Of a stretch of 64,000 nt of DNA, positions 8,739 to 17,128 are shown piece after piece. The notes beneath the pieces were generated by a model. It searched no databases and was not told the origin of the DNA. It saw only the letters and a program-made list of their open reading frames with translations. The position numbers were made by a program, and so were the translations under genes. How positions within the stretch are numbered: position 1 is the stretch's first letter; every line of letters starts with the position of its first letter. Location of the stretch: positions 372,001-436,000 of the forward strand of contig OZ251509.1 in assembly GCA_965242855.1 (NCBI GenBank), written 5' to 3'. This stretch comes from WTGU01 sp965242855 (GTDB lineage Bacteria; Pseudomonadota; Alphaproteobacteria; UBA828).

Positions 8739-10097
8739 TCAGGCGAGACCGTAGGCGCGCGCCACGAGTTCGATCGGGTGGTGGGCGCGCCCGGCGGCCG
8801 GCAAACCCGCGCCGGGATCGTCCTTCCCTTCCGCAAGGCGCTCCATGCCGTTCACGATGTGGACGCCGGCAAGCGGGCACTCCGAGGCGAGGTAGCGGCG
8901 TCCCGCCTCGCGCGCCTTGCGGGCGACCGGGCGGCCGACCCTCAGCGCCGTCTCGTGGAAGCCCCTGGTGACGCCGAGCGCGCCGCCATGGCCGGAGCAG
9001 CGCTCGATGACCGTGACTTCCGTGTCCGGCAGCAACGCCAGCATGTCGGCCGACTTGCGGCCGACGTTCTGGGCGCGCTCGTGGCACGGCAGGTGCAGCG
9101 TGATCCCGCCTTCGAGCGGCGCCAGCCCCGGCGCCAGCCCGGCGTCGCGGGCGAGGCCGACGACATATTCGCAAATGCCGTTGGCGTGTTTCGCGAGGCG
9201 CGCGATCGCCGGCTCCTCGGGCAGGACGAGCGGCCACTCGAGCTTCAGCATCAGGGCACAGCTCGCCACCGGCGCGATTACGTCGTAGCCGCGGTCGATC
9301 CATTCCCCGAGCGCCGCCGCGACGCGACGCGCGCCCTCGGCGACGCGCGCCACGTCGCCCTCCTCGAGCTGCGGCATCCCGCAGCAGCCGGAATAGGCGA
9401 CGGCGGTCTCGACGCCGTTCCGCGCCAGCACGGCCCGCGCGGCCTCGCCGATCTCGGGCCGGTTGTAGTTGGCGAAGCAGGTGGCGTAGAGCACCGCCTT
9501 GCGGCCGAAGCCCGGCGCTTCGCGGTTCACCACCGGCGCCTCCGCGGCGGCGCGGTCGAGCAGCGTGCGCCGGTGGTAGCGCGGCAGCAGCGCCTCCCTG
9601 TGGACGCCGGCGACGGCCTCCAGCGCCGCCCGCGCCGGGCGGTTGCCCCGCGCCGCACCCCAGTTCATGAGCGGCGCCAGGGCGCGCCCCAACCTGCCGT
9701 TCCGGTCGGTTTCGCCGAGCCGCCGCGTGGCCTTCGTGTGGCGCCGTCCCTCGTGCCGGCCGGCCGCCCGGTAGCGCAGCATGAGATGGGGCACGTCGAC
9801 GTTCCACTCGTGCGGCGGCGTGTAGGGGCACATCGTCATGAAGCACATGTCGCAGAGCGTGCAGGCGTCGGCGACCGTCTTGAAGTCGGCGGAATCGACC
9901 GACTCGAGTTCGCCCGTCTCGGACTCGTCGATCAGGTCGAAGAGACGGGGGAAGGAGTCGCAGAGGTTGAAGCAGCGCCGGCAGCCATGGCAGATGTCAA
10001 AAACCCGCCGCATCTCCCGCTCGAGCGGCGCGCGGGCATGGAAGTCCGGGTTCCGCCAGTCGAGCGGATGGCGGAACGGCGCGCCATCGTCGCTCAT
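8739..10097 (-). CDS. Heterodisulfide-reductase-related Fe-S oxidoreductase
   Basis: This 452-aa protein has two 4Fe-4S ferredoxin motifs near the N-terminus (CHGCRRCFNLCDSFP and CTLCDMCFMTMCPYTPPHEW). It also has two CCG-type cysteine-rich regions (YSGCCGMPQLEEGD, and LPCHERAQNVG with CSGHGG further on). It resembles GlpC/HdrB-like electron-transfer proteins. The ATG at 10097 is preferred; an in-frame ATG at 10160 would add a Ser/Gly/Pro-rich stretch with no homology look. It is coupled to the DUF3501 gene just downstream, and a small zinc-ribbon gene ends 10 bases upstream. The electron donor and acceptor are unknown. Confidence 0.85.
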   Translation of the reverse strand: MSDDGAPFRHPLDWRNPDFHARAPLEREMRRVFDICHGCRRCFNLCDSFPRLFDLIDESETGELESVDSADFKTVADACTLCDMCFMTMCPYTPPHEWNVDVPHLMLRYRAAGRHEGRRHTKATRRLGETDRNGRLGRALAPLMNWGAARGNRPARAALEAVAGVHREALLPRYHRRTLLDRAAAEAPVVNREAPGFGRKAVLYATCFANYNRPEIGEAARAVLARNGVETAVAYSGCCGMPQLEEGDVARVAEGARRVAAALGEWIDRGYDVIAPVASCALMLKLEWPLVLPEEPAIARLAKHANGICEYVVGLARDAGLAPGLAPLEGGITLHLPCHERAQNVGRKSADMLALLPDTEVTVIERCSGHGGALGVTRGFHETALRVGRPVARKAREAGRRYLASECPLAGVHIVNGMERLAEGKDDPGAGLPAAGRAHHPIELVARAYGLA

Positions 10098-10107
10098 CGC
10101 CGCCGGG

Positions 10108-10320
10108 CTACCGGCAGGCGCCGCACAACCGGTTGCCGGGCCCGGCGCTGTCGAAGACACGGCCGCAGCGCAGGCAGCTGCGTTTGCTTTCCTGCGCCTC
10201 CAGGCGATCCAGCTCCGCGAGCTCGTCGGAGAGCGAGATCATGCCCGGTCCTCGGTCGACGTTCTTGGCGGCTTCGCGCCGCGCTTCCCATTTGGTTCGT
10301 CTCTGAGTGGCGACAGTCAT
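10108..10320 (-). CDS. Small zinc-ribbon protein (70 aa)
   Basis: This short basic protein starts MTVATQRRTKWEARREAAKN and ends with a Cys4 zinc ribbon (CLRCGRVFDS then RLCGACR). The middle, ISLSDELAELDRLEAQE, is likely helical. The start at 10320 is the most compact choice. It is 10 bases upstream of the Fe-S oxidoreductase gene on the same strand and probably heads a three-gene operon with it and DUF3501. No specific function can be given; it may be a small regulator or assembly factor. Confidence 0.6.
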   Translation of the reverse strand: MTVATQRRTKWEARREAAKNVDRGPGMISLSDELAELDRLEAQESKRSCLRCGRVFDSAGPGNRLCGACR

Positions 10321-10576
10321 CGTCGTGCGAAGGTCTCGTGAGACATCTCCCGGCGGCCCCGCGGCCGCCCGCTCCGTGCCCATCATATCCGATCGCGGCG
10401 CTCGTTCTAAGCCGAATCTTCGCCCGCTCCTGGAGCGATCGCTTCTCGATGCTCCCGGCGTCTCGCCGGCCGGCGTGCGCCCAAACGATGCCGGCGTTCC
10501 CGGCGGCCGTGAGCGACGCGAGGTCCGGCGGGCGGACGCTGGACCTGCGGGACGGCCTCCGCCATGCTGCCGCGCC

Positions 10577-11539
10577 ATGGCGACCCGCCCGGCACCGCGT
10601 GGCGTCTCCACGCTCGGCGTTCACGCCACGGTGGTGATCGCCATGCTCCTCATCTCGGGCAGCTATCCGGTCGGCGAGGCGATCGCCAACGAACTCGATA
10701 CCGGCACGCTGTTGTTCCTCCGCTTCCTCCTGGCGCTGGCGGTCTTCGGCCCCGTGGTCGCCTGGCGCCACGGCATCGCCTGGCCGGGCTGGCGGGCACT
10801 GGCAGGCTACGCGGCGATCAGCGCCTCGCTGGTGGCGTTCTTCTGGTGCATGTTCGCCGGCCTGCGGACGACGAGCGCGCTCAACGCCGGGGCCGTTTCG
10901 ACCCTGATCCCCGGGTTCACCGCGATCGTCGGCGCCGCGCTGGTCGGCGAGCGGCTCGGCCGGCATCGCCTGGCCGCCCTCGGCATCGGCCTGGTCGGGG
11001 CGCTGTGGGTGGTGTTCCGCGGCGACTGGAGCCGCTTCGTCGCGCTCGAACTGAACACGGGCGACCTGATCGTCTTCGCGGGATGCGTGGCGATGGGTTT
11101 CTACAGCCCGCTGGTCATGCGCTTCCACCGCGGCGAGCCGGTGGCGGTCATGACCTTCTGGGTCATGGCCCTGAACACCGTCTGGTGCCTGCCGATCGCC
11201 AACGCCGCGCTGTGGACCACGGACTGGGCCTCGGTGCCGGCGTTCGTCCATGGCGGCATCGCCTATGTCGCGATCGGCTCCACGGTGATCGCGTTCTTCC
11301 TGATGCAATCGGGGGCAATCAGGATCGGCCCGACCCGCGTGCAATCCTACAGTTACTTCCTGCCGACCTTCGTGCTGCTGATCGACTGGGCGGCCGGCAA
11401 GGGCTTGCCGACGTTGATCACCATCCCGGGCATCGCCATTGTCCTCGCGGCGAGCTTGGTGATCCAGCGCGGCGAAATCTTCGCGGGGAAGCCCGCCGGC
11501 GCGGCGCGCGGACGGCGGCTCGCCGGAAAAGAGGCGTGA
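10577..11539 (+). CDS. EamA/DMT superfamily permease
   Basis: This inner-membrane transporter of the drug/metabolite family has 320 aa with ten predicted membrane segments, arranged as two EamA repeats. Examples are VVIAMLLISGSYPVGEAIANE, LFLRFLLALAVFGPVVAW, LNAGAVSTLIPGFTAIVGAALVGERL and VQSYSYFLPTFVLLIDW. The ATG at 10577 begins the first natural membrane-proximal segment. An open frame extends upstream to 10307 but reads through low-quality Arg/Pro sequence. The substrate is unknown. A SnoaL-like gene follows after 12 bases, so the two are probably co-transcribed. Confidence 0.85.
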   Translation: MATRPAPRGVSTLGVHATVVIAMLLISGSYPVGEAIANELDTGTLLFLRFLLALAVFGPVVAWRHGIAWPGWRALAGYAAISASLVAFFWCMFAGLRTTSALNAGAVSTLIPGFTAIVGAALVGERLGRHRLAALGIGLVGALWVVFRGDWSRFVALELNTGDLIVFAGCVAMGFYSPLVMRFHRGEPVAVMTFWVMALNTVWCLPIANAALWTTDWASVPAFVHGGIAYVAIGSTVIAFFLMQSGAIRIGPTRVQSYSYFLPTFVLLIDWAAGKGLPTLITIPGIAIVLAASLVIQRGEIFAGKPAGAARGRRLAGKEA

Positions 11540-11551
11540 AAGGAGACAGGG

Positions 11552-12052
11552 ATGGACACGCGGGAATGGCTGATGAGCGAGCGCAACCTGATCGACGGGC
11601 CGCTCGAAGGCTTTGAGGATGCGACGGACGACGAGCGGGCCAATCTGATGCTCCTCGTCGAACAGTGTCGGGGCTGGTCGAACGGGGACATCGACAGGGT
11701 GGTCTCCGTGATGGCGGAGGACGGCGTCTATCACGACATCACCCTGCCGCCGGCCGTAGGCCACGCCGCGATCCGGTCGTTCGGCGCCGGCTGGCTCGCC
11801 GCGGTGCCGGACCTCTCGCTCCATATCGAGGCGCTCTGCGTCCGGGGAAACACGGTGTGGGACATGGGCCGCATGAGCGGCACCATTACGAAGGCGTATT
11901 TCGGCCTCCCCGCCACGGGTCGCAAATTCGACTGCCTGTTTTCCCAGACCTGTTTCGTCGAGAACGGCAAGATCCAGTATTTGCGCGGCCTCTGGAACGC
12001 GGCCGACATGTACAATCAGGTCGGGTGGGACTTGGCAGGTTTGAAGCGTTAG
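11552..12052 (+). CDS. SnoaL-like / NTF2-fold protein
   Basis: This 166-aa protein has a SnoaL/NTF2-like fold. Recognisable blocks are IDRVVSVMAEDGVYHDITLPPAVGHAAIRSF and VWDMGRMSGTITKAYFGLPATGRKF, ending CFVENGKIQYLRGLWNAADMYNQVG. It belongs to the ester-cyclase-like branch, whose members include polyketide cyclases and many uncharacterised hydratases or isomerases. An AAAGGAGA site lies 8 bases before the ATG. Its neighbours are an EamA permease upstream and, convergently, an intradiol dioxygenase, so a role in degrading a small organic compound is possible but unproven. Confidence 0.75.
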   Translation: MDTREWLMSERNLIDGPLEGFEDATDDERANLMLLVEQCRGWSNGDIDRVVSVMAEDGVYHDITLPPAVGHAAIRSFGAGWLAAVPDLSLHIEALCVRGNTVWDMGRMSGTITKAYFGLPATGRKFDCLFSQTCFVENGKIQYLRGLWNAADMYNQVGWDLAGLKR

Positions 12053-12082
12053 AGGGAGCCGTTCTTCCACCGAAACGCGACG

Positions 12083-12919
12083 CTACGCTTCGGGCTCCAT
12101 GACGAAGTCGTAATCGACGCGGAGGCCGTCGTCCGCCGGCGCGTAGTGGACGACCAGGGAGTCCTTGACGCCGAACACGGCGTCGGATTCGAGATAGGGG
12201 TCGTCGTCGGTGAAGAGCTGGGTCACGAGGGTCCGGTAGCCCGTGGCCGACACCTTGAAATGGATGTGGGCGGGACGCCAGTTGTGGCGGCCGGCGGCCT
12301 TCAGCATGGCGCCCACCGGGCCGTCGCCGGGGATGGTGTAGCTCACCGGCTTGCGGGTGCGGAAGGAATAGCGCCCGTCCGCGCCGGTCTCGATCCGACC
12401 GCACAGGTTGAACTCGGGCTGGCCCGGGTCCATCGCCGCGTACTCGGCGTTGGGCGCGGTCTGCCAGACGTCGAGGGTGGCGCCCGCGATCGGCGCCCCG
12501 TCCAGGGCGGTCACCCGGCCGGAGACCAGCACGCGCGCGCCCTCCGCCGCCCCGTCCGCCAAGTCGGCACCGTTCGCGCGGGCAGGTGCACCCTCGCGGT
12601 AGAACGGCCCGAGGACGCTGCTTTCCGTGGCGCCGGCGGGCTTCCGGTTGTTGATCGCGTCGATCAGCATGGTGGCGCCCAGCGTGTCGGAGAGAAGGAT
12701 GAATTCCTGCCGCCTGTCGTCGCATTTGCGGCCGGTCTCGGTGAGGAAGCGGATGGCGGCGCGCCATTCCGGCTCCGACGGCTCGATCTCGCGGATGAAG
12801 GCATGGAGATGGCGGGTCAGGGCGCACAGGACCTCCCGAGTCCGATCCTGTGCCCCTTCCTCCAAGCGCTTGAGCGCCGCCCGGGTGATCGCGTCTTCGG
12901 GATTCGCCGTGTTCGTCAT
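12083..12919 (-). CDS. Intradiol ring-cleavage dioxygenase (hydroxyquinol/catechol 1,2-dioxygenase type)
   Basis: This non-haem Fe(III) dioxygenase (278 aa) cleaves catechol-type rings between the two hydroxyls. The N-terminal alpha-helical dimerisation domain (residues 1-90) is of the catechol/hydroxyquinol dioxygenase type. The four iron ligands can be placed at Tyr160 (WQTAPNAEY), Tyr194 (KPVSYTIP), His218 and His220 (WRPAHIHF). The insert SSVLGPFYREGAP is family-typical. It resembles hydroxyquinol 1,2-dioxygenases more than chlorocatechol enzymes, but this is a visual judgement. No maleylacetate reductase or regulator gene is adjacent. Confidence 0.87.
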   Translation of the reverse strand: MTNTANPEDAITRAALKRLEEGAQDRTREVLCALTRHLHAFIREIEPSEPEWRAAIRFLTETGRKCDDRRQEFILLSDTLGATMLIDAINNRKPAGATESSVLGPFYREGAPARANGADLADGAAEGARVLVSGRVTALDGAPIAGATLDVWQTAPNAEYAAMDPGQPEFNLCGRIETGADGRYSFRTRKPVSYTIPGDGPVGAMLKAAGRHNWRPAHIHFKVSATGYRTLVTQLFTDDDPYLESDAVFGVKDSLVVHYAPADDGLRVDYDFVMEPEA

Positions 12920-12952
12920 CGCGACCCGCCCCCATCGGCGGGCGAAAGGCGC

Positions 12953-14062
12953 CTAATTCCCGATCCGGCGTCCGGTGGCAGGATCGAAGAAGAGGAGCGT
13001 CTCGGTGTCGAGATGCAGCTCGACCCGGTCGCCGTCGTTGAACTCCTGCACGCCCGCCACCGTCAGGGCGAGATTGATGCCCGAGAGATCGACACCGACC
13101 GTCGTGTGCATCCCGAGGGGCTCGAGGTCGTTCACGACCCCCGTGCGGTGTGATTCGCCCGAGGTCGAGGGGACGATCCGCACGTGCTCGGGCCGCAACC
13201 CGACTTCGACCTCGCTCACATGCGCCGGCAAGCCGTGTTCCATGCGCTTCGGCAAAGGGAGAATCATGGAACCGATGGCGAGGCGGACCTCGCCGTTTTC
13301 GCGCGAGAGCCGCCCGGGGACGATGTTGATCTTCGGGTTGCCGACGAAGCGCGCGACCTCCCGGTCGGCGGGTTCGTCGTAGAGCTCCTGCGCCTTGGCG
13401 ACTTGGCGCACCTCGCCTTCGAGTAACACGCAGACGGTATCGGCGAGGGCCAGCGCCTCGGTGTAGTCCGGGGTCGCGAAGACGAAGGTCCGCCCGAGAT
13501 CGCGTTGCAGGCGCTTCAGCTCCGTCCTGAGCTCGATTCGCAGCATGAAGTCGAGGCTGGAGAGCGGCTCGTCCAGGAGGAAGAAACGCGGCTCCCGCAC
13601 CATGGCGCGGCCGAGGGCGACGCGCTGCCGTTCGCCGCCGCTGAAGGTCGCCGGCAGACGATCGAGGATGTGGCCGATCTTCAGCAGCTTCGCCATCTCG
13701 TCGACCCGCTTCTTGATCTCGGCCTTCGGCATCCTGGCGAGTCTGAGCGGGGAGGCGACGTTCTCGTAACCCGTCTTGTTGGGATAGAGTGCGAGATTGT
13801 CGAAGATCATCGCGATGTCGCGCTGGTTGGGCTGCAACCGGGTGAAGTTCTGGCCTTCGACCCAGACCTCGCCGGAAGACGGCGCCTCGAGGCCGGCGAC
13901 GATCCGCAAGGTGGTGGTCTTGCCCGCCCCGGCGGGGCCGAGCAGCACGATCAGCGAGCCGCGCGGGACCTCCAGGCTCAGTTCCTTGACTGCCTGGGTG
14001 GCGCCGAAATTCTTGGAGACGGAGCGAAGCTCCAGGAGAGGATCGGCCATGGCCCGGCTCAT
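12953..14062 (-). CDS. ABC importer ATPase A (UgpC/MalK type) with degenerate Q- and H-loops
   Basis: This is an ABC ATPase with a C-terminal TOBE/MalK regulatory domain, 369 aa. Walker A is intact (GPAGAGKT, residues 42-49), as are the signature (FSGGE, 140-144) and Walker B (FLLDEP with Glu165). Two catalytic positions are altered: the Q-loop glutamine is Asp88 (MIFDNLALYP, normally FQNYALYP), and the H-loop histidine is Pro198 (FATPDYTEAL, normally VTHDQVEA). The start overlaps the upstream ATPase stop by ATGA at 14059-14062. It is the last gene of a five-gene import operon and is predicted to pair with ATPase B. Confidence 0.9.
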   Translation of the reverse strand: MSRAMADPLLELRSVSKNFGATQAVKELSLEVPRGSLIVLLGPAGAGKTTTLRIVAGLEAPSSGEVWVEGQNFTRLQPNQRDIAMIFDNLALYPNKTGYENVASPLRLARMPKAEIKKRVDEMAKLLKIGHILDRLPATFSGGERQRVALGRAMVREPRFFLLDEPLSSLDFMLRIELRTELKRLQRDLGRTFVFATPDYTEALALADTVCVLLEGEVRQVAKAQELYDEPADREVARFVGNPKINIVPGRLSRENGEVRLAIGSMILPLPKRMEHGLPAHVSEVEVGLRPEHVRIVPSTSGESHRTGVVNDLEPLGMHTTVGVDLSGINLALTVAGVQEFNDGDRVELHLDTETLLFFDPATGRRIGN

Positions 14063-15153
14063 GCCTTCAAGCGGACGCCCGATTCGGCGTCGAACAACGC
14101 CAGCACCTCGGCGTCGGGCAGGATGGTGACCTCGCCGCCTTCGCGCGCCTGCGTGCCCGTTTCCACGATCATCTTCATGTCGGTCGCGCCCACCCGTGCC
14201 GTCAACACGGTTTCCGGCCCCTGCGGCTCGACCGCGATAACGGCGGCGGCGAAGCCGTCCGGGTTCCCGGCCTCGACCACGGCCATCGTCTCCGGGCGCA
14301 TACCGACGACCACATCGGCGCCTTCGTCCAGGCCGGCAGCACCGCCCGCCGGCAGCGGAATCGTGGCACCGTCCTGCGGCGCCACACCGGGGCGGCCGCC
14401 GTCAAGGCTCAACCGCCCGCGCACGAAGTTCATCGGCGGGTTGCCGAGGAAGCTCCCGACGAAGGTGTTGTCGGGGTAGTGGTAGACATTGTGGGCGGTG
14501 TCGTACTGCTTGAGCTGGCCGAAATCCATGACCGCGATCCGATGGGCGAGGGACAGCGCCTCGATCTGATCGTGGGTCACGTAGATGATGGTCTGACCGG
14601 TCTCGGCCTGGATGCGCCGGAGCTCGCGGCGCATCTGGTTGCGCATCTCCGCCTCGAGATTGCTGAGCGGCTCGTCGAGGAGGAGAATGTCCGGGTTGGT
14701 CACCAGGGTTCGCCCGATGGCGACGCGCTGGAGCTCGCTCGCGCCGAGCTCCATGGGCTTGTTGTCCAGCTGGCCGGCGAGATTGAGGAACTCGGCGACT
14801 TTGGCGACCTCGCGGTCGATGTCGGGCCGGCTCATGCCACGGACGCGGAGCCCGTATTCCAGATTGTGCCGGACGTTCATGTGGGTGAAGACCGCGTAAT
14901 CCTGGAACACCAGCCCGACGTTCCGCTGACCCGGCGGAGTCTCGAGGACCGACCGTCCGTCGATCAGGATGTCGCCCGAGGTCGGCGATTCGAGACCCAC
15001 AATCATGTTGAGGGTGGTGGACTTGCCGCAGCCGGAGGGCCCGAGCAAGGCCATGGTCTCGCCCTCCTCGACGCCGAGGGACACATCGTCCACGGCGATG
15101 AGGTCTCCGAACTCCTTACGGAGCTTGACCAGTTCGAGTTTGATCGTCGCCAT
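14059..15153 (-). CDS. ABC importer ATPase B (UgpC/MalK type) with degenerate signature
   Basis: This 364-aa ABC ATPase has a C-terminal TOBE domain. Walker A (GPSGCGKS, 38-45), the Q-loop (LVFQDYAVF, Gln84), Walker B (ILLLDE, 156-161) and the H-loop (YVTHDQIEAL, His194) are all canonical. The ABC signature, normally LSGGQ, reads LGASE (136-140), and the D-loop reads SNLE instead of SALD. The start at 15153 follows the permease stop by 5 bases; the frame is open further upstream only as antisense noise. With ATPase A it would form a heterodimer with one complete and one degenerate nucleotide site. Confidence 0.9.
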   Translation of the reverse strand: MATIKLELVKLRKEFGDLIAVDDVSLGVEEGETMALLGPSGCGKSTTLNMIVGLESPTSGDILIDGRSVLETPPGQRNVGLVFQDYAVFTHMNVRHNLEYGLRVRGMSRPDIDREVAKVAEFLNLAGQLDNKPMELGASELQRVAIGRTLVTNPDILLLDEPLSNLEAEMRNQMRRELRRIQAETGQTIIYVTHDQIEALSLAHRIAVMDFGQLKQYDTAHNVYHYPDNTFVGSFLGNPPMNFVRGRLSLDGGRPGVAPQDGATIPLPAGGAAGLDEGADVVVGMRPETMAVVEAGNPDGFAAAVIAVEPQGPETVLTARVGATDMKMIVETGTQAREGGEVTILPDAEVLALFDAESGVRLKA

Positions 15154-15158
15154 GGCCA

Positions 15159-16106
15159 CTAGCGCTTGATCGCGCCGAGGGTGAGGCCGCGCACCAGATG
15201 CCGCTGGATGAAGAAGCCGACGATGACCAGCGGAATGATGGAGACGACCGCAAGCGCCGCCTGGATACCGTATTGCTGCCCCGAGGTGGCGCTGAAGTAT
15301 TTCGACAGCTTGACCGGGATGGTCTCGACGTTGGTGTAGGTAAGCACCAGGGCGAACAGGAACTCGCTCCAGTTCAGGATGAAGATGAAGAGCGCCGTGG
15401 CGATCAGGCCGCCCTTGATCAGAGGCACGGTGACCTTGAGGTGGGCCTCCCACCGAGACATGCCGTCCATCATCGCCGCCTCCTCGATCTCCTGGGGCAG
15501 CTCGTCGATGAAGCTCTTCAGCATCCAGGTGGAGAAGGGGACGGTCACCGCCGCATAGGCGAGGATCAGGCCCCAATAGGTGTCCGTCGCCTCGATTCCG
15601 GGTGCGCTAAACATCACGACGAACGGAATCGCGATGGCGATGGGCGGGAACATCCGCCCCGATAATATGAAGAAGGGCGTGACGTTGCCGCCGAATCGGT
15701 ATCGCGCGATGGCGACCGCAGCCATAAAGCCGACCACGATGGAGAGGATGGTCGAGAACACCGAGATGATGACCGAGCCCCGGATCGACTGCCATGCCGA
15801 CTTGGTCAGGAAGTCGGCAACGGCGCCGCTCACCGACGATGACTGCGTCGCGCGCTGCTGCGTGACCTCACCTTCCTCGGTGTACTGGCCGAGGCCGCCG
15901 CGCTCCTCGAGCAGGAGGGACGGCCACAGGATCACGAGATAGTTGGTGACGGTTCCGTTCTCCGACACCCACACTGGCGGCGTCGTAACCCACTCGTTGG
16001 ACGGCTTGAAGGAGGTCGAAACCATCCAGAACAGCGGGAACACCGCGAAAAGGAGCCCGAAGGCAAGCCCTATCGCGCTGCCTGGGCCGAATTTCCTCGC
16101 GGACAT
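15159..16106 (-). CDS. ABC importer permease 2 (MalG/UgpE type)
   Basis: This inner-membrane permease of the carbohydrate-uptake class has 315 aa. The first membrane segment is near residues 11-31 (IGLAFGLLFAVFPLFWMVSTS). The cytoplasmic EAA loop that docks the ATPase is clear: EEAAMMDGMSRWEAHLKVTVPL. A long periplasmic loop after the first segment (about residues 35-105) contains an acidic/Gln-rich stretch (GQYTEEGEVTQQRATQSSS), longer than in typical MalG-like proteins. It directly abuts permease 1: its ATG is at 16106 and the permease 1 stop begins at 16107. Confidence 0.9.
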   Translation of the reverse strand: MSARKFGPGSAIGLAFGLLFAVFPLFWMVSTSFKPSNEWVTTPPVWVSENGTVTNYLVILWPSLLLEERGGLGQYTEEGEVTQQRATQSSSVSGAVADFLTKSAWQSIRGSVIISVFSTILSIVVGFMAAVAIARYRFGGNVTPFFILSGRMFPPIAIAIPFVVMFSAPGIEATDTYWGLILAYAAVTVPFSTWMLKSFIDELPQEIEEAAMMDGMSRWEAHLKVTVPLIKGGLIATALFIFILNWSEFLFALVLTYTNVETIPVKLSKYFSATSGQQYGIQAALAVVSIIPLVIVGFFIQRHLVRGLTLGAIKR

Positions 16107-17093
16107 CTAGCGCTTCTCCAGCAACTGGTAGCGGATCGGACGCAGCATCATGTTGATCATCACCACGGTGATCACCAGCACGATAAAGCCCGCCGAGCCC
16201 GCGTAGGCGAGCCGGAAATCGAGGAACCCGAGCTTGTACAGGTAGAGGCTCATGGTCTCCGTCGCCGTGCCCGGGCCGCCTCGGGTGAGGATGTATATCT
16301 CGTCGAAGAGCTTGATCACCTCCATGCCGCGGATTACGAAGGCGATGATGATCACGCCGCGCATGTTCGGCATGATGACGGTCCAGAATATCCGCCAGTT
16401 GCTGGCGCCGAGCACGGTGGCGGCGCGCACCGGGTTCTCCGGCACCGCGTTGAGGCCGGAGAGCAGGATCAGAAAGAACAGCGGCGTCCAGTGCCAGACC
16501 TCGGTGATGACCACGGCGAAGAAGGCCAGTAGGCCGTTGTTGAGCCACTGCAAGTCGGCCCCAGCGGAGCTGCCGCCGATCCAACCGAGCACCTGATTGA
16601 CCGGTCCGGTGTACTGGAACAGCATGAACCACGTGTAGCCAACCACCACCGGCATGATCATCATCGGGGTGAGCAGCGCGGTGAACCAGATACGCTTGCC
16701 CCAGAACGTCTTCAGGAAAATCGTCGCCAGCCCGAGCCCGATGACGAATTCGAGACAGAGGCTCAAAACCGATATGGCGAGCGTCCGGCCCAGCGCCTCG
16801 AGGAAGCGCGGCTCGTCCGTCACCAGATAATAGTAATTGAGGCCAAGTTCGGTATCGCCGGAGAATATCGTGTCCACGGCCTGCCAGATGGAGGTTCCAT
16901 AGGTCGGCTGCCATTCGGTCAGCGCGACGAGAAACTCCAGACCAAACGGGAAAATCAGCATTGTTATCAAAAGAAGTTGAACAGGCGTGATGAAGAGCGC
17001 GCCGATGTAGCGCTTGTCGTTGGGGTCGAACAAGCGTGCCCGCGCCTGCAGTGCAGGCGCGGGCACGCCATCGTTTGCGGTCTTCGCAACCAC
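16107..17093 (-). CDS. ABC importer permease 1 (MalF/UgpA type)
   Basis: This 328-aa inner-membrane permease has six membrane segments, for example GALFITPVQLLLITMLIFPFG and GVIIIAFVIRGMEVIKLFDEIY. The EAA loop is PENPVRAATVLGASNWRIFWTVIMP. It begins with GTG at 17093 and has no convincing ribosome-binding site, although it lies 35 bases after the binding-protein stop. Codons 9-20 contain a perfect 17-base inverted repeat (17034-17068) that would fold into a very stable mRNA hairpin. Weak initiation plus this hairpin would lower permease output relative to the binding protein, a common need in ABC import operons. Confidence 0.9.
   Translation of the reverse strand: MVAKTANDGVPAPALQARARLFDPNDKRYIGALFITPVQLLLITMLIFPFGLEFLVALTEWQPTYGTSIWQAVDTIFSGDTELGLNYYYLVTDEPRFLEALGRTLAISVLSLCLEFVIGLGLATIFLKTFWGKRIWFTALLTPMMIMPVVVGYTWFMLFQYTGPVNQVLGWIGGSSAGADLQWLNNGLLAFFAVVITEVWHWTPLFFLILLSGLNAVPENPVRAATVLGASNWRIFWTVIMPNMRGVIIIAFVIRGMEVIKLFDEIYILTRGGPGTATETMSLYLYKLGFLDFRLAYAGSAGFIVLVITVVMINMMLRPIRYQLLEKR
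17034..17068 (-). promoter_or_regulatory. Perfect 17-1-17 inverted repeat inside the permease 1 coding start
   Basis: Bases 17034-17050 and 17052-17068 are exact reverse complements separated by one base. In the transcript (minus strand) this gives a GC-rich hairpin in codons 9-20 of permease 1, just after the binding-protein gene. It may stabilise the upstream binding-protein message or slow translation of the permease. No T-run follows, so it is not a classical terminator. The repeat itself is directly seen; the regulatory role is inferred. Confidence 0.6.
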
Positions 17094-17128
17094 GGTATCG
17101 GTAATCCGTCCGTGCAGCTACAGCCGGA

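Noticed and set aside
10094..12070. 658-codon minus-strand frame over the EamA and SnoaL genes
   Set aside because: The translation is His/Arg/Asp-rich antisense sequence; the plus-strand genes have clear membrane segments and domain motifs.
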